This document shows positions 1-8,582 of a stretch of DNA of 64,000 nucleotides, one piece after another (position 1 is the first letter of the stretch; every line of letters begins with the position of its first letter). The position numbers were made by a program, and so were the translations under genes. The DNA is taken from positions 864,363 through 928,362 of the forward strand of contig NZ_JANUQM010000001.1 in NCBI RefSeq assembly GCF_030386795.1, given 5' to 3'. The notes under the pieces are model-generated. The model ran no database searches. It was not told the origin of the DNA and saw only the letters and a list, made by a program, of their open reading frames with translations. This stretch comes from Streptomyces sp. S.PNR 29. Its GTDB lineage: Bacteria > Actinomycetota > Actinomycetes > Streptomycetales > Streptomycetaceae.

Positions 1-813
1 CTCGGCTTCGCCGTCTCCTCCGTGGCCGCCGGGTTCATCGCCGGCTTCAGCTACCTCGCCGGGTTCCTGATCGAGGCCGGGATGACCATGGTCTGCGCGG
101 TCGTGGTCTTCCTGAAGCTGCCCGAGTCGCGGCCCGCCTCCGAGCCGGGTGCCAAGGACGCTCCGGAAGAAGACGCCGTCAGCCTCGGCACCGTGCTGCG
201 CGACGGGCGGTTCATGAGCGTCGTCGGGCTGTCCTTCCTCGTCGCGCTGGTCTTCCAGCAGGGGTCCGTGGGGCTGCCGGTCGCCATGGGCGAGGCCGGG
301 TTCACGCCCGCGGACTACGGCCTGGCCATCGCCGTCAACGGCGTCCTCATCGTCGTCCTGCAGATCCCGGTCACCCGCTTCATCGAGCACCGGGATCCGA
401 AGGCGCTGCTCGTCGTCTCCTCGCTGCTCACCGGGTACGGCTTCGGACTCACCGCCTTCGCCGGATCGGTCGGCGTCTTCGCGCTCACCGTGTGCGTCTG
501 GACGCTGGGCGAGATGGTCAACGCGCCGACGCAGACCGGGCTCGTCGTACGGCTCTCCCCGCTGCGGGGACGCGGCCGCTACCAGGGCATGTACACGATG
601 TCCTGGTCCGTCGCCTCCCTGGTCGCCCCGCTGATGTCCGGCTTCGTCATCGACGGGTACGGCGCCGAGTGGCTGTGGGGGCTGTGCGCGGTGATCGGCA
701 CAGGGGCCGCGGTGGGGTACGCCGCACTGATGCGGCGCCTGCCCGACGAGCAGCCGGCGGCCCCGGGGACCTCCCCGGCCGCCACGCCCGCCAAGGAGGT
801 CGGCGCGGCCTGA
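1..813 (+). CDS. MFS transporter, C-terminal part (5' end outside window)
   Basis: The frame is open from the first base, so the start lies upstream. The visible 270 residues hold about seven hydrophobic helices broken by short loops, with an acidic central loop around residues 40-60, as expected between TM6 and TM7 of a 12-14 helix major facilitator. The substrate cannot be read. The C-terminal tail is polar and Pro/Ala rich, hence cytoplasmic. It converges on the DUF2000 gene with 12 bp between stops. The family call is secure and the exporter role is inferred from the overall type. Confidence 0.85.
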   Translation, partial: LGFAVSSVAAGFIAGFSYLAGFLIEAGMTMVCAVVVFLKLPESRPASEPGAKDAPEEDAVSLGTVLRDGRFMSVVGLSFLVALVFQQGSVGLPVAMGEAGFTPADYGLAIAVNGVLIVVLQIPVTRFIEHRDPKALLVVSSLLTGYGFGLTAFAGSVGVFALTVCVWTLGEMVNAPTQTGLVVRLSPLRGRGRYQGMYTMSWSVASLVAPLMSGFVIDGYGAEWLWGLCAVIGTGAAVGYAALMRRLPDEQPAAPGTSPAATPAKEVGAA

Positions 814-825
814 GCAGGAGCGCCG

Positions 826-1254
826 TCAGGGGTGCATCCGCGCCCCCTTCAGCACCTTGTCCACCGCGTTCCTCGGTCCGTACACCGCGAGCCCCACCAG
901 ATCCAGTTCCCCCGTCGGCACGGCCCGTACGGCCGCACGGTTGTCGCGGTCGTTGCCCGTGCTGAAGAGGTCGCCGGTGAAGAGCGCCCGCGGCAGGGAA
1001 CGGGACAGCACGCGCGCGTGGGCGGCGGTCAGCGTCTCCTTGGTGCCCTGGAAGACCAGGACCGGCTGGCGGAACATCGGCAGGTAGGGCACGCCGTCGG
1101 CGTCCTCGTACGGTTCCCCGATCACCTCGGGGACCTGCGTGCCCAGGCCGCTGACCAGGAAGGCGGTGACGTTGAGGCGCTGCCAGGGCTCCAGGTCCTC
1201 GCGCAGCAGGACGGCGATCTTGGTGTCGAAGCGGATCGGTTCGGCGTCGTTCAT
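826..1254 (-). CDS. DUF2000 family protein
   Basis: A 142-residue protein with the DUF2000 pattern: an N-terminal segment reading FDTKIAVLLREDL, a central GLGTQVPEVIGEPYEDADG and a C-terminal VYGPRNAVDKVLKGAR. The fold is related to peptidyl-tRNA hydrolase PTH2, but no function is established. The ATG was chosen because the family begins a few residues before FDTKIAV; a longer reading to 1332 would run into the divergent regulator promoter. It lies divergent to the AraC gene, 65 bp away, which suggests that regulator controls it. Confidence 0.75.
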   Translation of the reverse strand: MNDAEPIRFDTKIAVLLREDLEPWQRLNVTAFLVSGLGTQVPEVIGEPYEDADGVPYLPMFRQPVLVFQGTKETLTAAHARVLSRSLPRALFTGDLFSTGNDRDNRAAVRAVPTGELDLVGLAVYGPRNAVDKVLKGARMHP

Positions 1255-1287
1255 GAGGTCAGCGTGCCGATCGCCGCACGCCGCCGT

Positions 1288-1311
1288 CTTGTACGTTCTT
1301 TGCCTTGTACG
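1288..1311. promoter_or_regulatory. Direct repeat, candidate AraC operator
   Basis: The octamer CTTGTACG occurs at 1288-1295 and again at 1304-1311, start to start 16 bp, in the 65 bp between DUF2000 and the AraC gene. Direct half-sites in the same orientation are typical of AraC-family binding. The regulator ATG follows 8 bp later without a Shine-Dalgarno sequence. Function is inferred. Confidence 0.4.
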
Positions 1312-1319
1312 GTCAGTGC

Positions 1320-2144
1320 ATGGTCGCCGCACCGGCTCGGCAGGAAGACGTCTCCGCCTGGCGCCCGCGCATCCCGGGTGTCGTGGAGGTCTTCCACGCC
1401 CACTTCACCGAGTACGCGTACCCGATGCACGTCCACGACGCCTGGACGCTGCTCATCGTGGACGACGGCGCCGTACGGTACGACCTCGACCGGCACGAGC
1501 ACGGCACCCCGCACGACACGGTGTCACTGCTGCCGCCGCACGTTCCGCACAACGGCTCCCCGGCCACCCCGGGCGGGTTCCGCAAGCGCGTGCTGTATCT
1601 GGACGGTTCCCTGCTGGGAGAGGAACTGATCGGGCCGGCGGTCGACGAGCCCGATCTGCGCGATCCGCTGCTGCGGTTGCGCGTCGGGCAGGTGCACGGT
1701 GCGCTGGCGTGCCCCGGAGACGAGTTGGAGGCCGAGAGCCGGCTGACGCTCGTCGCCGAGCGCTTGCGCGCCCATCTGCGGCCCAGGGTCGCCGCCGGAG
1801 AGCAACCGCGCCGTGACCCCGTCCTCGCCCGGCGGCTGCGCGAACTCCTCGACGAGCGTGTCGTGCCGGGGATCACCCTCGACGAGGCCGCCGCCGTCCT
1901 CCAGGCCCATCCCGCCCACCTGGTACGGGCGTTCAGCTCCGCCTTCGGTATCGCCCCGCACCAGTACCTGATGTCCCGGCGCGTGGGCCGGGCCCGCCGG
2001 CTGCTTCTGGAGGGGCGGGCACCGGGCGAGGTGGCCGCCATGACCGGCTTCTACGACCAGTCGCATCTCACGCGGCACTTCCGCAAGCTGGTCGGGGTGC
2101 CCCCCGGGCGTTACCGCGCCGGCGCGCGCCGGGTGGTCGGCTGA
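1320..2144 (+). CDS. AraC family transcriptional regulator
   Basis: 274 residues. An N-terminal cupin (about 20-100) shows the metal-site-like run YPMHVHDAW and a later PHVPHNG. The C-terminal AraC domain (about 180-274) has two helix-turn-helix units: LDEAAAVLQAHPAHLVRAF, then MTGFYDQSHLTRHFRKLVGVPPGRYR. This is the classic arrangement of a one-component activator sensing a small ligand. The ATG was preferred over an in-frame TTG 15 bp upstream. It is probably paired with the divergent DUF2000 gene through the direct repeats between them. The ligand is unknown. Confidence 0.9.
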   Translation: MVAAPARQEDVSAWRPRIPGVVEVFHAHFTEYAYPMHVHDAWTLLIVDDGAVRYDLDRHEHGTPHDTVSLLPPHVPHNGSPATPGGFRKRVLYLDGSLLGEELIGPAVDEPDLRDPLLRLRVGQVHGALACPGDELEAESRLTLVAERLRAHLRPRVAAGEQPRRDPVLARRLRELLDERVVPGITLDEAAAVLQAHPAHLVRAFSSAFGIAPHQYLMSRRVGRARRLLLEGRAPGEVAAMTGFYDQSHLTRHFRKLVGVPPGRYRAGARRVVG

Positions 2145-2155
2145 CGAGCGGTCAT

Positions 2156-2206
2156 CCGACGCCGGCAGTCACCCGACGCCGGCAGTCACCCGACGCCGGC
2201 GGTCAC
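2156..2206. repeat. Three tandem 17-bp repeats
   Basis: The unit CCGACGCCGGCAGTCAC is repeated three times end to end with one substitution in the third copy. The array fills the space between the AraC stop and the convergent YbjN gene and runs over the YbjN stop codon. It probably arose by slippage. No function is evident, and no stem-loop terminator is visible between these convergent genes. Confidence 0.8.
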
Positions 2207-2703
2207 CGCTGCGGACGCTGCGTCAGATGCGCGAACGCGTCGAGGTTGCGCGTCGACTCGCCCCGCGACACCCGCCACTCGTACTCCTTGCGGATGGCGG
2301 AGGCGAAGCCCAGCTCCAGGAGGGTGTTGAAGGCGCCGTCGGCGGCTTCCAGGACCTGGCCGAGGAGCCGGTCGATCTCGTCGGAGGTGACGGCGGCCAG
2401 GGGCAGCTTGGCGGTGACGTAGACGTCGCCGTGCTGGTCGACGGCGTAACTCACGCCGTACAGCTTGAGGTTGCGCTCCAGGAGCCAGCGGTGGACGCCG
2501 GCCTCGTTCTCGTCGGGGTGGCGGATGACGAAGGCGTTGAGGGAGAGGGAGTGGCGGCCGACGAGGAGGGAGACCGTCGTCGACAGCTTGCGGGTGCCGG
2601 GGAGCTTGACGACGTAGCTGCCCGCTGAGGGGCTCTCCCACTCGACCTCGGCGTCCTTCAGTGCGCCCTCGACGACCTGTGCTGCCTTCTGTGCGTCACC
2701 CAT
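2203..2703 (-). CDS. YbjN domain-containing protein
   Basis: 166 residues with a type III chaperone-like/YbjN fold. Residues 20-90 form the beta-rich half, including [16 protein letters not shown] and VHRWLLERN. The C-terminal half is helical, with [24 protein letters not shown]. Actinobacterial homologues commonly sit next to mshA, but their role is not established. Its ATG overlaps the mshA stop by 8 bp (2696-2703), so it is translationally coupled as the second gene of an mshA operon. A link to mycothiol metabolism is inferred from position only. Confidence 0.85.
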   Translation of the reverse strand: MGDAQKAAQVVEGALKDAEVEWESPSAGSYVVKLPGTRKLSTTVSLLVGRHSLSLNAFVIRHPDENEAGVHRWLLERNLKLYGVSYAVDQHGDVYVTAKLPLAAVTSDEIDRLLGQVLEAADGAFNTLLELGFASAIRKEYEWRVSRGESTRNLDAFAHLTQRPQR

Positions 2704-4033
2704 GGTGGGAGCGTACGCGACGCCGGTGGGCGTGGATGGCGGCCGCGTAGACGTCGGCCGTGGCGGCGGCCGCGGTGTCCCAGCCGAAGGACTGCGCGTG
2801 CCGGGCGGCGGCCGCGCCCATCCGGGACGGCAGCGCCGGGTCGTCGGCGAAATCGCGCAGCACGCGCGCGTAGGCGGCCGGGTCGTGGCCCTGCACCAGG
2901 AAACCGGTCTGCCCGTCGCGTACGGCCACCGGGAGGCCGCCGACCGCCGCCGCGAGCACCGGCGTACCGGCCGCCTGCGCCTCGATGGCGACCAGGCCGA
3001 AGGACTCGCTGTAGGAGGGCATGACCAGGACCGACGCGGCCCGGAACCAGTCCGCGAGCTTCTCCTGGCCGACGGGCGGGCGGAACCGTACGACGTCGGC
3101 GATGCCGAGGCGGGCGGCGAGCTTCTGCAGGCCCTCGGGCTTGGCGAGGCCGCTGCCGCTGGGGCCGCCGACGACGGGGACGACGATGCGGGAACGCAGC
3201 TCCGGCCGCTCGTCGAGCAGGACGGCGACCGCGCGCAGCAGCACGTCGGGGGCCTTCAGGGGCTGTATGCGGCCCGCGAAGAGGGGGATCAGGGCGTCCT
3301 GCGGGAGACCGAGGCGGGCCCTGGCGGCGGCGCGGCCGTCGGCGGGACGGAAGCGGTCGAGGTTGACGCCGGGGTGCACCACGGCGACCTTGGCGGGGTC
3401 CGCGGAGTAGTGCCGGACGAGTTCCTCGCCCTCCTCGGCGGTGTTGGCTATCAGGCGGTCGGCGGCGGCGACCACCTGGGTCTCGCCGATGACCCGGGCG
3501 GCGGGCTCGGGGGTGTCGCCGTCGGCCAGGTTGGCGTTCTTGACCTTGGCCATGGTGTGCATGGCGTGCACCAGGGGGGCGCCCCAGCGCTGGGCGGCGA
3601 GCCAGCCGACGTGGCCGGAGAGCCAGTAGTGGGAGTGGACCAGGTCGTAGTAGCCGGGGCGGTGGCCGGCCCAGGCCTGCATCACGCCGTGGGTGAAGGC
3701 GCACAGCTGGGCCGGGAGGTCCTCCTTGGCGAGGCCCTCGTAGGGGCCGGCGTCGACGTGGCGGACGAGCACGCCGGGGGCCAGTTCGACGGCCGGCGGG
3801 AGGCCCGCAGTGGTCGCGCGCGTGAAGATCTCGACCTCGATGTTGATCGCGGCCAGGCGCTGGGCGAGCTCCACGATGTAGACGTTCATGCCGCCGGCGT
3901 CGCCGGTGCCGGGCTGGTGGAGCGGGGAGGTGTGCACGGAGAGCATGGCGACGCGGCGGGGGCGCCGGTGCAGCCTCAGTCGCGGGGGAGCCGTCGAAGA
4001 GCGACGCCCGAGCCTGCTGACGTACTGGCTCAC
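2696..4033 (-). CDS. mshA: D-inositol-3-phosphate glycosyltransferase MshA
   Basis: A 445-residue GT4 enzyme for the first step of mycothiol synthesis: transfer of GlcNAc from UDP-GlcNAc to 1L-myo-inositol-1-phosphate. Visible features are the N-terminal nucleotide fold with [21 protein letters not shown], the [15 protein letters not shown] donor-site strand, and the GT-B motif [15 protein letters not shown] that binds the UDP sugar. The GTG at 4033 has an AAGGAGGA ribosome site 8 bp upstream and begins [10 protein letters not shown], as in S. coelicolor MshA. An upstream in-frame extension lacks a ribosome site and would cover the promoter. It is co-transcribed with ybjN, and a sigma-R type promoter lies about 50 bp upstream. 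Confidence 0.96.
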   Translation of the reverse strand: MSQYVSRLGRRSSTAPPRLRLHRRPRRVAMLSVHTSPLHQPGTGDAGGMNVYIVELAQRLAAINIEVEIFTRATTAGLPPAVELAPGVLVRHVDAGPYEGLAKEDLPAQLCAFTHGVMQAWAGHRPGYYDLVHSHYWLSGHVGWLAAQRWGAPLVHAMHTMAKVKNANLADGDTPEPAARVIGETQVVAAADRLIANTAEEGEELVRHYSADPAKVAVVHPGVNLDRFRPADGRAAARARLGLPQDALIPLFAGRIQPLKAPDVLLRAVAVLLDERPELRSRIVVPVVGGPSGSGLAKPEGLQKLAARLGIADVVRFRPPVGQEKLADWFRAASVLVMPSYSESFGLVAIEAQAAGTPVLAAAVGGLPVAVRDGQTGFLVQGHDPAAYARVLRDFADDPALPSRMGAAAARHAQSFGWDTAAAATADVYAAAIHAHRRRVRSHHG

Positions 4034-4092
4034 GTGGCGTTCCTCCTTGCTGCGGGCATACCGGCCGGAGGACGCTGGCCCTCCGGAGGGGT

Positions 4093-4119
4093 AACACCGG
4101 AGTGTGGTGTTCCATTTCC
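4093..4119 (-). promoter_or_regulatory. Sigma-R (thiol stress) promoter of mshA
   Basis: Read on the minus strand, GGAAAT is followed by exactly 18 bp and then GTT, matching the known SigR pattern GGAAT-N18-GTT. The start of transcription would fall near 4085, giving a leader of about 50 nt before the mshA GTG. In S. coelicolor mshA is reported to have a SigR-dependent promoter, which fits the role of mycothiol in the SigR/RsrA circuit. Confidence 0.75.
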
Positions 4120-4270
4120 GGGAAGGGCCCACCGCGGCGCCTTTTGCCGAATCATTACCGGTTACCGCTCAACCGTTCGAACACGGGCACCGGCGCCTCG
4201 ACGCCCTGCGCGAGGGTCTCGTACGCCCTGCGCGGCCACCCGGCGACGACGAACTCATACCCTTTTGGCC

Positions 4271-5119
4271 ATGACAGCCCGCGCAGCGCCCCTCCCTCAC
4301 TCTCGGCTCCGTTCGAGCAAGGGGACCCCCGTCGTGGGAACGGTGACGCGCGGGACGACCAATCCGAACCGGTTGCGCCGGATGGACCGCTGGATCGCCG
4401 CCACGCACGGTGCCGAGCTGCGCCGGGCCGCCGATCCCGTCGCCGTCGACCTGGGCTACGGGGCGGCCCCCTGGACGGCGGTCGAGCTGCTGCACCGGCT
4501 CCGTACGGCGGCGCCACGCGCGCGTGTGGTGGGGGTCGAGATCGAACCGGCGCGGGTCGCGGCGGCCGTGCCGTACGCGCGCGAGGGGCTGACCTTCCGG
4601 CACGGCGGCTTCGAGATCCCGATCCCGCAGCGGCCGCTGCTCATCCGCGCGGCGAACGTGCTGCGCCAGTACGAGGAGACCGAGGTCCGCGCCGTCTGGG
4701 AGCGGCTGTGCGCCCGCCTGGCCCCGGCCACCGGGCACTCCCGTGGCGGGCTGCTGGTCGAGGGCACCTGCGACGAGATCGGGCGCCGGCACGTGTGGGT
4801 CGCCCTCGGCCCGGAGGGGCCGCGCACGGTGACCTTCGCCACCCGGCTGGGCTCCCTGGAGCGCCCCTCGGACCTGGCGGAGCGCCTGCCGAAGGCACTC
4901 ATCCACCGCAACGTCCCTGGTGAGCGGGTCCACGCCTTCCTGCGCGACTTCGACCGCGCCTGGGCCGCCGCCGCGCCCTACGCCTCCTACGGCGCACGCC
5001 AGCGCTGGATCCGGGCGGTGCGGGACCTGACGGCGAACTGGCCCGTGACGGACGGGCCGGCGCGGTGGCGGCAGGGCGAAGTGACGGTGCGCTGGGAGGC
5101 GTTGGCACCCCGCGGGTGA
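4271..5119 (+). CDS. Class I SAM-dependent methyltransferase-like protein
   Basis: 282 residues. A Rossmann-type methyltransferase core is visible: VAVDLGYGAAPWTAVEL (motif I, about 55-70), RVVGVEIEPARV (acidic end of strand 2) and LLIRAANVLRQY near motif IV. The C-terminal half includes a LVEGTCDEIGRRHVWVAL stretch and a WIRAVRDLTANWPVTDG tail typical of a conserved Streptomyces group. The substrate is unknown. The ATG at 4271 was chosen as the first start after the divergent mshA promoter region; the frame stays open far upstream only because of GC bias. It is divergent to mshA. Confidence 0.75.
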   Translation: MTARAAPLPHSRLRSSKGTPVVGTVTRGTTNPNRLRRMDRWIAATHGAELRRAADPVAVDLGYGAAPWTAVELLHRLRTAAPRARVVGVEIEPARVAAAVPYAREGLTFRHGGFEIPIPQRPLLIRAANVLRQYEETEVRAVWERLCARLAPATGHSRGGLLVEGTCDEIGRRHVWVALGPEGPRTVTFATRLGSLERPSDLAERLPKALIHRNVPGERVHAFLRDFDRAWAAAAPYASYGARQRWIRAVRDLTANWPVTDGPARWRQGEVTVRWEALAPRG

Positions 5120-5253
5120 GCACCCGGGAACGATCTCTTTGAGTCGTTCGTCACACAGGCGGGGAGATCGTCATGACGGGGAGGGAGCGGGGGGAGCACT
5201 ACCCCTGTCACTTCGCCCGCCCACATGGCACGATCCCTCAGACGTCCGAAGTT

Positions 5254-5270
5254 ACTGATGAATCATCAGT
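5254..5270. promoter_or_regulatory. 17-bp perfect palindrome upstream of NlpC/P60 gene
   Basis: ACTGATGA and TCATCAGT flank a single central A, 15 bp before the NlpC/P60 ATG. It includes or abuts a GTTAC half-site. A transcription-factor site or a leader stem-loop hiding the GGGGG ribosome site are both possible. No c-di-AMP riboswitch was recognised in the 165-bp leader. Confidence 0.5.
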
Positions 5271-5284
5271 TTGGGGGCACTGGT

Positions 5285-6358
5285 ATGGGAACGGGCAAGC
5301 GCGGCCTGATCACGGCGGCCGTGGCCGTGGTCTGCGCGGTCACCGTGCTGTCGGCACCGGGCACGGCGTTCGCGGCACCGACCCCGACGCCCGCCCCGTC
5401 CACGACCCCGAGCCCCGTGCCCGACAAGGACCTGGAGGCCGTACGAGCGAAACTCGACGGGCTCTACCACGCGGCGGCCGTCGCCACGGACGCGTACAAC
5501 GCCGCCGAGGAGAAGGCGCGGAAGCAGTCCGCCGCGATCGTCGAAGTGGCCAAGGAGATCGTCAAGGGCCAGGAGAAGCTGGACGAGCTGAAGGACCGCG
5601 CCGGCGCCGCGGCCCGCTCCCAGTACCGCACCGGCGGGCTGCCGGACGAGGCCAAGCTGATGCTGAGCGACGACCCGCAGGAGTTCCTCGACGGCACGGG
5701 CCGGGTGCTCCAGGGCCAGCGCGCCACCAAGGGCCTCATCGAGGAAATGACCCGCACCCAGGAGGACTTGAAGCAGTACGCCAAGGACGCCTCCGCCCAG
5801 TGGCAGAAGCTGGAGGCCCACCGCAAGGCCAAGGCCGCGGCCCAGAAGAAGATCGAGAAGCAGATCGCGGCGGCCGAGAAGCTCGAATCCGCGCTGGAGA
5901 AAGAGGAGAAGGAGCGCCTGGCCCGGCTGGAGCAGGAGGCCGCGCACAAGGCGCAGACCGCCTGGCTGGACTCCGGCATCCTGGACGAGATCAGCGGGAA
6001 GGCCTCCGAGCAGGGCAGGAAGGCCGTGGAGTTCGCCACCGCCCAGATGGGCAAACCGTATGAATGGGGCGCCGAGGGGCCGGATGCGTACGACTGCTCC
6101 GGACTGACCTCCGAGGCCTGGGCGTCGGCCGGGCAGACCGTTCCGCGCACTTCGCAGGAACAGTGGAAGCAGCTGGAACACGTCGACATCGAGGACATGC
6201 GGCCCGGCGACCTCATCATCTACTTCGACGACGCCAGCCATGTCGCGATGTACGTCGGCGACGGCGCGATCGTGCACGCCCCGCGTCCGGGGCGGACGGT
6301 GACGCTCGCGGGGGCGGGGTCGATGCCGATCCTCGGGGTGGTACGACCGGACGCGTGA
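5285..6358 (+). CDS. Secreted NlpC/P60 peptidoglycan endopeptidase
   Basis: 357 residues. A signal peptide (residues 1-33, ending AFAA) is followed by a Pro/Thr linker, a long Lys/Glu/Ala-rich coiled coil (about 50-235) and a C-terminal NlpC/P60 domain. The catalytic Cys is in YDCSGLTSEAW (about residue 271) and the catalytic His in SHVAMYVGDG. Proteins of this RipA-like layout cut D-Glu to DAP peptide bonds in the cell wall during growth or septation. The start was chosen at the ATG giving a clean signal peptide, preceded by GGGGG. The palindrome 15 bp upstream may regulate it. Confidence 0.92.
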   Translation: MGTGKRGLITAAVAVVCAVTVLSAPGTAFAAPTPTPAPSTTPSPVPDKDLEAVRAKLDGLYHAAAVATDAYNAAEEKARKQSAAIVEVAKEIVKGQEKLDELKDRAGAAARSQYRTGGLPDEAKLMLSDDPQEFLDGTGRVLQGQRATKGLIEEMTRTQEDLKQYAKDASAQWQKLEAHRKAKAAAQKKIEKQIAAAEKLESALEKEEKERLARLEQEAAHKAQTAWLDSGILDEISGKASEQGRKAVEFATAQMGKPYEWGAEGPDAYDCSGLTSEAWASAGQTVPRTSQEQWKQLEHVDIEDMRPGDLIIYFDDASHVAMYVGDGAIVHAPRPGRTVTLAGAGSMPILGVVRPDA

Positions 6359-6723
6359 CGGTCCCTCAAGGCGACGCCGACGACCACAGGAGAGACCCCT
6401 CACAAAGCGGTCGGCATCGGCGTGAGGTCCCCTCACCGCACCGCCGCCCCAGGTGTGAGCCTGGACGCCGTGACACCGGCCGCGTGACGTGGCACACGCC
6501 GATTTGTCCTTCAAACCCCTTACGGGCGTGACCTTCGTCATCCCGCAGCGTTCCCGCCCTGTCCAACTGCGGTAGGGAACGCGGCATATGACAGTGGCCG
6601 GTTGCGTAGCGACGTGCCTCACACCATTCCGCTGTGGCGCCGACACCCGCTATGGTCCCCGTCGGTGGGTCGAGACCTCTCGCCCCCGCCATGCCCTCGG
6701 GGGGAGGGAAGGAACCCAAGACG
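6359..6723. other. Intergenic region, 365 bp
   Basis: No convincing gene is seen. Near the start is a weak stem (CCTCAC pairing with GTGAGG across 18 nt, 6404-6433) that may end the NlpC/P60 transcript. The 3' end should carry the promoter of the following phosphatase; a TATGGT hexamer at about 6651 is a possible -10 box but has no clear -35 partner. Confidence 0.4.
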
Positions 6724-8064
6724 ATGCCCGTACCCATACCGCGGCAGCGAGCGATCCCGGCCGTGGAGAGTGGTGAGGCGCGGGCCGCGTCCCCGGGCGG
6801 TGGCCCCTCCAGGGAACAGTCCAGAGAACAGGCCCCGCGCACGGAAGACACGGTCGCGAACACCACGGACAAGGCCGACAGCGCCTCTCACACCAACCTG
6901 ACGCTGCTGCTGATCGAGGACGATCCGGGCGGCTCGCCCATCGTGCCCGACCTGCTCGACCAGTCCGGCAAACCGATCCGCGTCCGCACGGCCCGCAACC
7001 TCACCGAGGCCGAGCGGCTGCTGACCGACGACGTCCACTGCATCCTGCTGGACCTCGCGCTGCCGGCCCCCGGGCGGGCGGGCGACGGTGACGACGAGCT
7101 GGCCGTGCTCAAGCACGTGCTGAAGCTCGCGCCCCGGCACGCCGTCCTCGCGCTCACCGCTTCGGGCGACGCCGAGCGCGGCGCTCAGGCGGTGCGCGAA
7201 GGAGCCCAGGACTACCTCTTCCGCGACGAGCTGGACGGCCGGCTGCTGAGCAGGGCGATCCGGTACGCCGTCGAGCGGAAGCGGTCCGACACGGCCGAGC
7301 GGCGGCTCGCCGAGGGCCGGGTGCGCGCCCAGGAGAACCGCCGTCTGGAGCGCGGCCTGCTGCCCACCCCCCTGTTGGAGGGCTCCTCGCTCCGCTTCGC
7401 CGCCCGCTACCGCCCGGGCCGCTCACGCGCCCTGCTCGGCGGCGACTTCTACGACGTCGTCCGCACCGCGGACGGCACCGTGCACGCCATGATCGGCGAC
7501 GTCTGCGGGCACGGCCCGGACGAGGCCGCGCTCGGCGTGGAGCTGCGCATCGCGTGGCGCGCGCTGACGCTGGCCGGTCTGTGCGGGGACCAGCTGCTCG
7601 GCACGCTGCAGCAGGTGCTGGAGCACGAGCGCACGAGCGACGAGATCTTCGCGACCCTGTGCACGGTGGACATCTCCCCGGACGGCCGCCGCGCCGGTCT
7701 CTGCCTGGCCGGACACCCGGCGCCGCTGGTCGCCAGCCCGGGACGGCCCGCACGGCTGCTGCCGTACGGCAACAACGGCCCGGCCCTCGGGCTGCTGCCG
7801 GGCGCCCGCTGGCCGCGGATGCAGGTGGAGCTGGGACCAGAGTGGAGTCTGATGCTCTACACCGACGGCCTGATCGAGGGCCACGTCGGCGAGGGCCGGG
7901 AGCGCCTCGGCCAGGAGGGCATGGTGGAGATGATGCGCCGGCAGATCGACGCGGGCCTGCGCGGCGAGCGGCTGCTGCAGGCGGCGGTGAACGAGGTGCG
8001 CGAGCTCAACGGCGGCGAGCTGACGGACGACGTGGCGGTCCTGCTGCTGGACCGGGTTGCCTGA
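6724..8064 (+). CDS. Receiver-PP2C (SpoIIE-type) serine phosphatase
   Basis: 446 residues. A disordered N-terminus (1-55) precedes a response-regulator receiver domain (about 58-180; acidic pocket LLLIEDDPGG, phospho-acceptor in CILLDLAL, lysine replaced around TASGD). A short helical linker and a PP2C/SpoIIE phosphatase follow (about 215-446; GGDFYDV, DVCGHGPDEAAL, LYTDGLIEGH, LTDDVAVLLL). Such proteins dephosphorylate anti-sigma antagonists in partner-switching pathways. The ATG at 6724 has a GGAGGGAAGGA ribosome site. No kinase or anti-sigma partner is adjacent. The receiver probably gates the phosphatase. Confidence 0.9.
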   Translation: MPVPIPRQRAIPAVESGEARAASPGGGPSREQSREQAPRTEDTVANTTDKADSASHTNLTLLLIEDDPGGSPIVPDLLDQSGKPIRVRTARNLTEAERLLTDDVHCILLDLALPAPGRAGDGDDELAVLKHVLKLAPRHAVLALTASGDAERGAQAVREGAQDYLFRDELDGRLLSRAIRYAVERKRSDTAERRLAEGRVRAQENRRLERGLLPTPLLEGSSLRFAARYRPGRSRALLGGDFYDVVRTADGTVHAMIGDVCGHGPDEAALGVELRIAWRALTLAGLCGDQLLGTLQQVLEHERTSDEIFATLCTVDISPDGRRAGLCLAGHPAPLVASPGRPARLLPYGNNGPALGLLPGARWPRMQVELGPEWSLMLYTDGLIEGHVGEGRERLGQEGMVEMMRRQIDAGLRGERLLQAAVNEVRELNGGELTDDVAVLLLDRVA

Positions 8065-8108
8065 GGGTGCCCTGGGGGCGGGCCCCGGAGCGCCCTCGGC
8101 CCACCGGC

Positions 8109-8459
8109 TCAGCGACCGCCGTTCCAGGGGCCGTACGGGCCGTCACTGCTGGAGCCTCGGCGGCTGCGGCCGCCGCCCGGGAGGCGGCGCAGCGCGGGCC
8201 GTACGTCGACCATGTACACGATCGTCGCGATGAGCCCGATGATCGGCAGGAACGACAGGATGCCGAAGATCAGGTTCACCACCAGGGCGAGACCGAGAAT
8301 GATCAGCCAGAAGGGCTTGGTCTGCTTCTCGGCCGCGCGGTAGGCGTCCTCGCGGCGCGTGGCGGCGTCGATCAATGCGAAGCCGCTGAAAAGGATCAGG
8401 GCGATGTTCAGCAGCCACAAGAACCCTGCGAACCCCTGCATCAGCACAACGTCCACCAC
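8109..8459 (-). CDS. DUF2516 family membrane protein
   Basis: 116 residues with two or three transmembrane helices (FAGFLWLLNIALILFSGFALI, FWLIILGLALVVNLIFG, and IIGLIATIVYMVDV) and a conserved DAATRREDAY loop between the first two. The C-terminus is basic and disordered. This is a conserved actinobacterial family of unknown function. The start could be this GTG or the internal ATG at 8441. It lies downstream of, and in the same direction as, the HBHA-like gene but is separated from it by a strong terminator. Confidence 0.8.
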   Translation of the reverse strand: MVDVVLMQGFAGFLWLLNIALILFSGFALIDAATRREDAYRAAEKQTKPFWLIILGLALVVNLIFGILSFLPIIGLIATIVYMVDVRPALRRLPGGGRSRRGSSSDGPYGPWNGGR

Positions 8460-8520
8460 CAGACTCTGCTCGTCATTACGCGGTCACCGTACCCGCAAGC
8501 ACGACTCCGCTACCCGCACA

Positions 8521-8553
8521 ACGGGCCGGGCACTCCGAGAGTGCCCGGCCCGT
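8521..8553. terminator. Strong stem-loop terminator
   Basis: A perfect 15-bp stem (left arm 8521-8535, right arm 8539-8553) closes a CGA loop, 30 bp after the HBHA-like stop. There is no U-tract, as is usual in Streptomyces. It should end the minus-strand XRE/HBHA transcripts. Confidence 0.85.
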
Positions 8554-8582
8554 CGGTTTACGTCGGGTACGTCCCGCGCCCC

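Noticed and set aside
2702..4270. Plus-strand extension of the methyltransferase frame through mshA
   Set aside because: The upstream part is antisense to mshA and Gly/Val-rich without family similarity; the ATG at 4271 gives the expected protein.
5120..5284. c-di-AMP (ydaO-type) riboswitch before the NlpC/P60 gene
   Set aside because: Such riboswitches occur before cell-wall hydrolase genes in Streptomyces, but the conserved motifs were not found and the leader is short.
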